From an uncultured Clostridium sp. (GTDB lineage: Bacteria; Bacillota; Clostridia; TANB77; CAG-508): 10,122 nucleotides of DNA. The notes under the pieces are model-generated. The model ran no database searches and was not told the DNA's origin. It worked only from the letters and a program-made list of their open reading frames with translations. Location: positions 1 to 10,122 of the forward strand of contig CAMSEX010000042.1 of NCBI GenBank assembly GCA_947057875.1, written 5' to 3'. Positions 1 to 6,205 of the stretch are shown here, in pieces (position 1 is the stretch's first letter; the number at the start of each line of letters is the position of its first letter). The position numbers and the translations under genes were made by a program.

Positions 1-23
1 CCTACACGACGCTCTTCCGATCT
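1..23. other. Illumina Read 1 (P5-side) adapter remnant
   Basis: The first 23 bases match the 3' end of the Illumina TruSeq Read 1 adapter, ending in GCTCTTCCGATCT. The reading frame of the gene at 24-1184 is open up to base 24, so the adapter is joined directly to genomic sequence. This is a library artefact, and it cuts the leftmost gene artificially. The same sequence appears in reverse complement at the right end. Confidence 0.97.
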
Positions 24-1184
24 TTCTTCCGCAAAATTTTTCATTTCAAAAGCATTATTTAAAGCTTTGTAATTAGAATCCAAAGCCTCTGCAATTCTAG
101 CATGATTTTGCTGCCTCGCAATCAACTCTTTGATATTTTTCAATAGAGTATTCACAACTGCAATATTTTCCAAACAATCTGCTTTGACTCCATCCACTTT
201 TTCATTTCCAGTTGGCTGATATACTTTCTCTTCTGACTCATTTTTCGTCTCTTGTGTACTAATTTCTGCTGGTAATTCTTCTTTCTCATATTGCTGTTCC
301 AATTCTGCAAATTCACTTCTTAAATAAGTTAGTACATCATTTTTCCAGTCTGTAACAAATTGCATATTTTTCAATTTATCATTAAAACTTTTTGCTACCA
401 TTTCCTTGAGCGAAGTCAGCTCAGAATGAATTCTAGCAACATTATCTAAATCCGTTTGGCGCTCTTCCTCGGTTGTATCTGCTTCATAATTTTCTTGCTC
501 CATAGCAAAATTATGCTTGGCAAGTAATTGCTCCAATTTTCTTATATTTTCGTAATTGCTTGCATTTTCTTCATCAATATCCAAACAATTCTTTATCTTT
601 TCAAAAATAGAATTCGTACTTTTGCAAATTGTCTCCAACCATTCTTTTTTATCAGTTTGTTCCAAATATTTCATTTCTTGCGCTTCTAAAACCAACTGAT
701 ATACTTTTTTATCTTCTTGACTCTCTTGGTTTTCTTGTAACAAATCCACTTTTGTAAAAGGCGAAATAATAACTGATAATTCTTCTTGTATTGGCAAAAC
801 TGGTATCTCCTCTGCAAGTTCAATTTGCAGCAATGCTGGTCGATTTAGAATTCCTACCAAGTCTTCTTCTGCCTTGACTTGTTCTACTCGCGCCAATAGA
901 AACTGATTCATTTCAGAAGTATTTTTTAATTTATCAATTTCAGCCATACTGACCGCTTTATAAAAAATCTGTTTTTCCTTTTTGGATTTATGATGAAAAA
1001 AACGAAGCATAAGTCTATAAATTTTTTCGACTAACTCAAAATTATCACGTACATTCTGTTGCGTATATTCAGCAGGATTTGCCTTCTCCAAATCTGAACT
1101 AAGCCACTGATTCACGCAACTGAATTTCTCATTTTTAAAATTCGTAATCAAACTCTGTTCTTCTTTTGTTACCTTAACATCCAT
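24..1184 (-). CDS. Unrecognised Glu/Lys/Gln-rich protein, C-terminus missing
   Basis: I do not recognise this protein. The frame is open for 387 codons from ATG 1184 to the left adapter, so the C-terminus is lost. The start is supported by AAGGAGG at 1195-1201, 10 bases upstream and overlapping the lon stop codon, which suggests translational coupling with lon. The sequence is rich in Glu, Lys, Gln and Leu and looks mostly helical, with no signal peptide or membrane segment, so it is probably cytoplasmic. Residues 48-110 are the least low-complexity part: an aromatic and basic stretch (YRLMLRFFHHKSKKEKQIFY, 56-75) followed by an amphipathic helix. Residues about 115-147 look more beta-prone (RPALLQIELAEEIPVLP). 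From 155 on, long acidic helices with coiled-coil character dominate, broken by a disordered acidic stretch at about 300-330. Only 15 bases separate it from lon, so a shared transcript is likely. A link to the protease (adaptor, substrate or scaffold) is a guess from position only. Confidence 0.8.
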
Positions 1185-1194
1185 TTACCAACAA

Positions 1195-1201
1195 CCTCCT
1201 T
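1195..1201 (-). promoter_or_regulatory. Ribosome binding site of the unknown gene, overlapping the lon stop
   Basis: The minus strand reads AAGGAGG, a near-perfect Shine-Dalgarno site, 10 bases before ATG 1184. It overlaps the lon TAA (1200-1202), so ribosomes finishing lon are delivered to this start. It supports the unknown frame as a real gene. Confidence 0.8.
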
Positions 1202-3611
1202 ATCTTTCGATATTACTAGCTGCTTTTGAATACTGTTTCAATTTTTCTAATGCTAAATAATTCACAGAACCATTTGGGAAATTTCCATCTCTCGATTTTT
1301 TACCTGCTGGCACACCAGTTAATATTTCAATTCCTTCATCAATTGTTCCCACCGCATAAACATGGAATTTTCCGTGTTTCACAGACTCAATAATATCATC
1401 TGACAAATGCAAATTTCGGACATTTTGCTTCGGAATAATAACACCTTGTTCCCCATTAAAACCACGCATTTTACAAATCTGGTAAAAACCTTCTATCTTT
1501 TCGTTCACGCCACCAATTGGCTGAATTTCACCTTTTTGGTTGACAGAACCCGTTACCGCAATCGATTGATTAATTGGAATTCCTGACAAACTAGACAATA
1601 TCGCATATGCTTCTGTACTAGAGGCACTGTCTCCATCTACGCCACCATACAACTGCTCAAAACAAATACTTCCTGTCAAAGCCAGTGGCATTTTCTGCGC
1701 AAATTGCTCTCCTAAATAGCCTGAAAGGATTAAAACACCCTTAGAATGCGAAGAACCAGACATCTCAATTTCTCGCTCAATGTTTACAATTCCACTTTTG
1801 CCCATATACGTATTGGCTGTAATTTTACTTGGTTTTCCGAATGAATAATCGCCCACAGTAATGACTGTCAAACCATTAATCTGTCCTACTTTATAACCTT
1901 GTGTTTCAATCAGCAAAGTTTCTTCTTGTATCATTTCAATGTATTTCGCATCATATTTTTTGATACGGTTTACGCGTTCGTCTAGCGCTTTTTGCACATG
2001 CTCTTTTGTCACAATCTTGCTTTTTGCAATTTTTGCCCAAGTAGAAGCCTCCCCAATAATTTCACCTATTTCGCTAAATTGAGTTGAAATTTTGCTTTTA
2101 TCACCTGAAATTTTAGAGGCAAACTCGACTACTTTCGCTGCCGCTTCTTTGTCCAAGTCTAATAAATTCTCTTGTTCACAAAAACTCTTAATAAATTTCG
2201 TTAATTTAATTATATTCTCATTCGTCTTTGGAGCTGCTTCTTCAAACTCAACTTTGATTTTAAACAACTTTTTAAAATCATCATCCATCATCAGCAAAGT
2301 ATGATACATATTCGCATTTCCAACCAATAGCACTTTTAAATCTAATTTAATTGGCTCTGGCTTTAGTGAAATCAGTACCATAGAATTGCGTTGTTCTGCC
2401 ATATTCTCAATCGCCAATTCTTTGACACGTAACGCCTTTTTCAAAGATTCATAACAAGCTGGATTTGTCAGCAAATCTTTCATTTGAAAAATAATATATC
2501 CACCATTTGCTTCATGCAAAAGCCCTGGTTTTAGCATCATATAATCTGTTTTTAACATACCATAATGATTTTCATATTCTAGTCGCCCAAAAATATTATT
2601 GTACGAATAATTGGTGTCCATTACCACTGGCGCACCTTCCAATTTACTGTTATCAATAAAAAGATTAACACGATAATTGAGCCATGGTTGTCTCAATTCT
2701 TGCGGTTTTGGTTGTTGCTGACCTTGTGCATCTGTCTTGTTTTCTTCTTCCGTTGCCAAAAAGCAATCAATATTTTTCAAAATATCTTTTTTCACGCCAT
2801 CTAAATAAGTACTAATTTTTTTATTTCTTTTATAATTTGATTTTAAGGCATTAATTTGCATATTAACAGTCATAAGTGCCACATTGGATTGCCAGCTTTC
2901 AATTTTTTTATCAGACTCACGCTCAATTGTTTTTATGTCTGCAAGAGCTGCAAAAATTAATTCTTGCACTTCTGAAGATTTTTGCTCATACTCAATTTTG
3001 ACTTCATCTGGCAAATTTTCAAATTCCTCTTCTGCAATCGTTTTTCCTTGATAAATCGGCATCATGTAAATTCCATTGTCAGTTGACTTAATCTGAAAAC
3101 CTTGCTTCATGGTTTTATCATTTAATTTTTTTAGCAAATTTTCTTTTTTATCATTAAAATCTTGTTTGATAACTTTTTTCTCTTTTTCAAAATCGTCATT
3201 ATTAAATGTTTTTTTAATATCCTTGCGAATATCTTTCACAAAACTTTCCATATTTTCTTTGAAAATTTTTCCTTGTCCTGCTGGAAAAGAAATCGCAACT
3301 GGCTCATTTGGGTCTTCAAAATTATAAATATAGCACCAATCATTTGGCGTTTTTTCTTTGGCAGCTTTGGCTGACAAATATTTTTTGGCATACATCGTTT
3401 TGCCAACTCCACTTGGTCCTTCAATATATAAATTATACCCTTTTACGTCAATATCAATCCCAAATTCTAACGCCTTTAAACCTCTATCTTGACCATAAAT
3501 CAAGTTAGCAGTATCCTCAATTTCTTTTGTAGTCTCAAATCCTAATGAATTCGGATTACAGATATCTTTCAAATCCTTTGGTAACAATTCATTTTCACTG
3601 TTTCTCTTCAT
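1200..3611 (-). CDS. Lon-family ATP-dependent protease (AAA_32/LonB-like)
   Basis: This is a predicted 803-residue cytosolic AAA+ serine protease of the AAA_32 plus Lon_C type, distinct from classical LonA. Near the N-terminus is Walker A GPSGVGKT (65-72). A long Lys/Glu-rich helical insert follows (about 117-290), then a Gln/Pro-rich hinge (about 294-306). The AAA core resumes with VNLFIDNS (315-322), GAPVV (326-330), FGRLEY (341-346) and ANGGYIIF (368-375), and VLLVGNANMY (426-435) is a likely sensor-1 segment. The Lon protease domain carries the Ser in GGVDGDSAS (Ser662) and the Lys in GGVNEKIEG (Lys705). Their spacing of 43 matches E. coli Lon Ser679/Lys722, so peptidase activity is likely intact. 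The position where many relatives have a Walker B Asp (YLVLDARDLL) is Gln376 here. I chose ATG 3611 because GGGGGAG lies 5 bases upstream. A frame extension to TTG 3653 would run through the promoter -10 box. The natural substrate is unknown. Confidence 0.93.
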   Translation of the reverse strand: MKRNSENELLPKDLKDICNPNSLGFETTKEIEDTANLIYGQDRGLKALEFGIDIDVKGYNLYIEGPSGVGKTMYAKKYLSAKAAKEKTPNDWCYIYNFEDPNEPVAISFPAGQGKIFKENMESFVKDIRKDIKKTFNNDDFEKEKKVIKQDFNDKKENLLKKLNDKTMKQGFQIKSTDNGIYMMPIYQGKTIAEEEFENLPDEVKIEYEQKSSEVQELIFAALADIKTIERESDKKIESWQSNVALMTVNMQINALKSNYKRNKKISTYLDGVKKDILKNIDCFLATEEENKTDAQGQQQPKPQELRQPWLNYRVNLFIDNSKLEGAPVVMDTNYSYNNIFGRLEYENHYGMLKTDYMMLKPGLLHEANGGYIIFQMKDLLTNPACYESLKKALRVKELAIENMAEQRNSMVLISLKPEPIKLDLKVLLVGNANMYHTLLMMDDDFKKLFKIKVEFEEAAPKTNENIIKLTKFIKSFCEQENLLDLDKEAAAKVVEFASKISGDKSKISTQFSEIGEIIGEASTWAKIAKSKIVTKEHVQKALDERVNRIKKYDAKYIEMIQEETLLIETQGYKVGQINGLTVITVGDYSFGKPSKITANTYMGKSGIVNIEREIEMSGSSHSKGVLILSGYLGEQFAQKMPLALTGSICFEQLYGGVDGDSASSTEAYAILSSLSGIPINQSIAVTGSVNQKGEIQPIGGVNEKIEGFYQICKMRGFNGEQGVIIPKQNVRNLHLSDDIIESVKHGKFHVYAVGTIDEGIEILTGVPAGKKSRDGNFPNGSVNYLALEKLKQYSKAASNIER

Positions 3612-3616
3612 TTGTA

Positions 3617-3623
3617 CTCCCCC
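3617..3623 (-). promoter_or_regulatory. Ribosome binding site setting the lon start
   Basis: GGGGGAG on the minus strand lies 5 bases before ATG 3611. It favours this start over the in-frame TTG 14 codons upstream, which has no comparable site. Confidence 0.7.
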
Positions 3624-3641
3624 ATTTTCAATATTATGATT

Positions 3642-3670
3642 ATTGTATATCAAACCAAAATTTTTTTCAA
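3642..3670 (-). promoter_or_regulatory. Sigma-A promoter of the lon-like gene
   Basis: On the minus strand a -35 box TTGAAA (3665-3670) is separated by exactly 17 bases from a -10 box TACAAT (3642-3647). Each box is a 5/6 match to consensus. Transcription would start near 3635, giving a 5' leader of about 24 bases before ATG 3611. It sits in the only sizeable non-coding gap of the window (3612-3686, 75 bases), so lon can be expressed separately from tsaB-rimI. I saw no heat-shock-type CtsR or HrcA operator in the gap. Confidence 0.75.
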
Positions 3671-3686
3671 CATTTTTTTACAAATT

Positions 3687-4124
3687 TTATACTTTTTTAA
3701 GCATCACAATCGCACTTTCTTGCTTATAATAATTTTTTCGTTTTCCCAGTTCTGCAAAACCCATATTTTGATATAAGCATCTTGCTATTTTATTGTTCTC
3801 ATTTACCTCTAAAAATATTTCTTGCACATCATGATTTTTAGCATTTTCTATGATTTCTTGCAAAAGAATTTTCCCAATTCCTCTTCCTCTACAATTTTTT
3901 TTCACTACAATATTCATAATCTCAACTTCTGAAAAATTCTGCATGAAACCAGCAAATCCAACAATTTCCTCATTTTTCTTTGCAACTATATACGTTTTAT
4001 TTTGTCCCATTAATTCGCTTTTTAAAATACTAGCGCTCCAAAAATCATCAAAATCACAATTTAAACAATTCTCAATCTGAGCCAAATCTTCCAAAGTCAT
4101 CTCCAAAATCTCTATTTTTTCCAT
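3687..4124 (-). CDS. rimI: GNAT acetyltransferase, RimI-like (ribosomal S18 N-alpha-acetyltransferase)
   Basis: The protein has 145 residues, the usual RimI length, and is a single GNAT domain that transfers acetyl from acetyl-CoA. The acetyl-CoA pyrophosphate loop (motif A) is RGRGIG at 79-84, after the beta strand VEIMNIVV (67-74). Glu106 in IFLEV and Tyr118 in ARCLYQNMGF fall where RimI has its catalytic Glu and Tyr. In E. coli, RimI acetylates the N-terminus of ribosomal protein S18, but close homologues vary in target, so the substrate here is inferred. It follows tsaB by 3 bases (stop TAA at 4128-4130, ATG at 4124), and the tsaB-rimI pair is a common bacterial arrangement that supports the name. 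A GAAGG site near the tsaB end probably serves for initiation by coupling. A generic GNAT cannot be fully excluded. Confidence 0.87.
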   Translation of the reverse strand: MEKIEILEMTLEDLAQIENCLNCDFDDFWSASILKSELMGQNKTYIVAKKNEEIVGFAGFMQNFSEVEIMNIVVKKNCRGRGIGKILLQEIIENAKNHDVQEIFLEVNENNKIARCLYQNMGFAELGKRKNYYKQESAIVMLKKV

Positions 4125-4127
4125 CCT

Positions 4128-4799
4128 TTATTTTTCCTTCTTCAAACGTTCTGCCTGAGATTTTCTAAGATACATCGGCACAATGGTATCCGCCGTTTCT
4201 AACTCATTTTTCAAATATTTTTGATACGCAATTTTGCCCCCAAAACTTGCTCTTTGTTCATTACTATCACAAAATTCTGCATCTGGCATATTTTCTAAAA
4301 TAAAAGTTTTATGCAACACAGCACCATCGCCTATAAAAATCAAATGCTTGTATTTTTTCAGAACTTCCATTACTTGAGCAATATCATCTGCCATAAATTC
4401 TTCCAACTTTTCATAATTTTCATCAAAAATTCCACTATATACTTGATTGTTTCTCGCATCAATCATAGCCACTTTGATATTAGAAGAAGTATCCATTCTA
4501 GCCAATGTCTCAAGCGCTGTAACACCTGCAACTGGTAAATGATTAACCTCTGAAATCGCTTTTACACTTGCTACCCCAATTCGAATTCCCGTAAACGAAC
4601 CTGGACCTATACAACATGAAATTAGTTCAAAATCAGCCAATTTCATAGCATTTTTATCCAATAATTGTGCCAAAATCGGCATCAAATTCTCAGAATGTGT
4701 ATGTCCATTATCTAAATTAATTTCATCGACCAATTGGTCATTTTCCAAAATTGCTACACTACAAATTTTACTACTTGTATCTATCGCTAAAATTTTCAT
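4128..4799 (-). CDS. tsaB: tRNA t6A biosynthesis protein TsaB
   Basis: TsaB is the inactive ASKHA-fold paralogue of TsaD. It dimerises with TsaD and, with TsaE, supports transfer of the threonylcarbamoyl group to A37 of ANN-decoding tRNAs. The 223 residues match family length. Diagnostic segments are LAIDTSS (4-10), HSENLMP (35-41), the near-invariant GPGSFTGIRIG (65-75) and MIDARNNQVYSG (112-123). The start ATG 4799 has AAAAGGAG (4806-4813) 6 bases upstream. The gene lies just after a predicted terminator that overlaps the end of nrnA and is coupled to rimI downstream. No convincing promoter was found in the short gap, so transcription must read through the terminator or start inside nrnA. 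tsaE and tsaD, its usual neighbours, are not in the window and must be elsewhere. Confidence 0.96.
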   Translation of the reverse strand: MKILAIDTSSKICSVAILENDQLVDEINLDNGHTHSENLMPILAQLLDKNAMKLADFELISCCIGPGSFTGIRIGVASVKAISEVNHLPVAGVTALETLARMDTSSNIKVAMIDARNNQVYSGIFDENYEKLEEFMADDIAQVMEVLKKYKHLIFIGDGAVLHKTFILENMPDAEFCDSNEQRASFGGKIAYQKYLKNELETADTIVPMYLRKSQAERLKKEK

Positions 4800-4817
4800 T
4801 TTATTCTCCTTTTACAC

Positions 4818-4854
4818 AAAAAGGGTTCGCGCGCCATTAACCGCGAAAATCCCT
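4818..4854 (-). terminator. Intrinsic terminator or attenuator at the nrnA end
   Basis: On the minus strand AGGG-ATT-TTCGCG is followed by a 10-base loop (4832-4841), then CGCGAA-CCCT, then five T in a row (4818-4822). The inner stem is 6 bp (4842-4847 with 4826-4831) and the outer 4 bp (4851-4854 with 4822-4825), with a 3-base bulge at 4848-4850. It is a conspicuous GC island in AT-rich DNA. The stem begins in the last nrnA codons and the stop codon lies in the loop. Translation to the stop would cover the upstream arm, so efficiency could depend on ribosome position. The bulge and short T run suggest it may be partial. Confidence 0.6.
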
Positions 4855-5805
4855 CTTTAATCTTTTTTCAATTTCTTTAATCAAACTACGTTTTGCTTCT
4901 TCCAAATTCATTATTGTACTAGCTCCAGCAGCCCTTATATGTCCTCCACCGCCAAACAACATGCACACTTCCGCAACATTTACATAATCATTTGAACGTA
5001 GTGAAATTTTATAATCTTTTTCTTGTTCACGTAAGAAAATAGAAACCTCTACACCTTTAATATTTCTACCAATTTCTACAATTCCTTCATGGTCTCCATC
5101 TTTTAGCTCTAGATTTTTCTCATCTTCCAAATTAATATATGTAAAACTAATTCTGCCATCTGCAAAAAATTCCATGCGGTCCATTGCTACTTTTTGAATT
5201 TCAAAACGACTTCTTGTGATATTTAGTAAACTTTTCTTGTAAAGTTTCGATAAATTAATTCCTGCTTCTAAGCTACGTGCAGCAATTTCAAATGTTTCCA
5301 CAGAAGTTCCCGAATTCTTAAAACCACCTGTATCTGTAATAATTCCTGTCAAAAAGCAAGTCATCGCATCCTTGGAAATTTCAATTTCCAAATAATCCAA
5401 ACTCTCTACTAAAATTTGGGCACACGCAGGTGTGACATGATTGACCACATTATAATCCGCAAACATCGAATTATTCATGTGATGGTCAAACTGCGTAGTC
5501 ACTTCTGCTGACTCAAAATAATGAATCAAATCACTATTTACTCTTTTAATATCAGGGCAATCCACCACAATCGCCATATCAAACTTTTCTCTGCTTGGAG
5601 TTTCTTGTATTGTCTCAAACCCAGGCAAAAATGCAAAAGTTTCTGGCACTTTTTTCATTAAAACTTCTACATTTTTCCCCATTTCTCTCAAAATATGAAA
5701 TAGCCCTAAGCTGCTACCTATGGCATCTCCGTCTGGACCCTCATGCGCCATAATACAGATATTTTGCACTTTTTTTATCTCTTTCAAAATTTCATCTAAA
5801 GTCAT
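4837..5805 (-). CDS. nrnA: DHH/DHHA1 phosphoesterase: oligoribonuclease NrnA / pAp phosphatase
   Basis: NrnA-type enzymes degrade RNA oligonucleotides of 2-5 residues in the last step of mRNA decay and dephosphorylate pAp in sulfur assimilation. They act in the cytosol with divalent metal. The 322 residues are close to B. subtilis NrnA (about 313). The DHH domain shows HEGPDGDAIGSS (21-32, with metal ligands His21, Asp25, Asp27), VVDCPD (Asp82), DHH (107-109) and ITDTGGF (Asp158). The DHHA1 domain ends with FGGGGHIRAAGAS (284-296). All expected catalytic residues are present. The start ATG 5805 has AAAGGAT 6 bases upstream and follows rbfA by 13 bases. Its place after rbfA is a standard arrangement in Bacillota. 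No RecJ-type extension is present, so a RecJ exonuclease is excluded. The gene end overlaps a predicted terminator. Confidence 0.95.
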   Translation of the reverse strand: MTLDEILKEIKKVQNICIMAHEGPDGDAIGSSLGLFHILREMGKNVEVLMKKVPETFAFLPGFETIQETPSREKFDMAIVVDCPDIKRVNSDLIHYFESAEVTTQFDHHMNNSMFADYNVVNHVTPACAQILVESLDYLEIEISKDAMTCFLTGIITDTGGFKNSGTSVETFEIAARSLEAGINLSKLYKKSLLNITRSRFEIQKVAMDRMEFFADGRISFTYINLEDEKNLELKDGDHEGIVEIGRNIKGVEVSIFLREQEKDYKISLRSNDYVNVAEVCMLFGGGGHIRAAGASTIMNLEEAKRSLIKEIEKRLKRDFRG

Positions 5806-5818
5806 TTTTCAATCCTTT

Positions 5819-6193
5819 CTATTCTTCATTCTTATTCTCTTGTACTGGTTTTATGATTTCTTTTAATATATTATCAATTCTGTCACCATATTCTATACTT
5901 TCATCAAACTCAAAAACAAGCTCTGGTGTATTTTTCAAATTTACTTTTTTCGCAATTTCTGTACGAATAAAACCACTTGACTTCTTAAGTGCTTTCAAAG
6001 CTTCTTTCTTGTTTCCTACATTAATCATACTAACATACACCCTAGCATATTTCAAATCTGAACTTGTATCCACTGAAGTGACTGAAATTAGTCCTTTTTT
6101 CAAATTTGTGTTATTCATTTTTGTAGTAATAATCGTGCCAATCTCACGCTTTAACTCCTCATTAACTTTTTGCATTCTATTATTTCCAGCCAT
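5819..6193 (-). CDS. rbfA: 30S ribosome-binding factor RbfA
   Basis: RbfA binds immature 30S subunits near the 5' end of 16S rRNA and is needed for late maturation and cold adaptation. The 124 residues form a KH-type fold. Family landmarks are MQKVNEELKREI (7-18), VDTSSDLKYARVYVS (41-55), SSGFIRTEIAKKVNLKNTPE (72-91) and the C-terminal FEFDESIEYGDRIDNIL (94-110). A short Lys/Glu tail follows and the gene ends in TAG. The start ATG 6193 is preceded by AAAAGGAGA, which overlaps the infB stop codon 12 bases away, so its translation is probably coupled to infB. Placement right after infB is nearly universal in bacteria. Confidence 0.97.
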   Translation of the reverse strand: MAGNNRMQKVNEELKREIGTIITTKMNNTNLKKGLISVTSVDTSSDLKYARVYVSMINVGNKKEALKALKKSSGFIRTEIAKKVNLKNTPELVFEFDESIEYGDRIDNILKEIIKPVQENKNEE

Positions 6194-6205
6194 TCTTTTC
6201 TCCTT

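Noticed and set aside
3612..3690. Terminator after rimI
   Set aside because: Only A/T runs that pair weakly (AAAATTT with AAATTTT); no GC stem. The same bases are explained better as the lon promoter.
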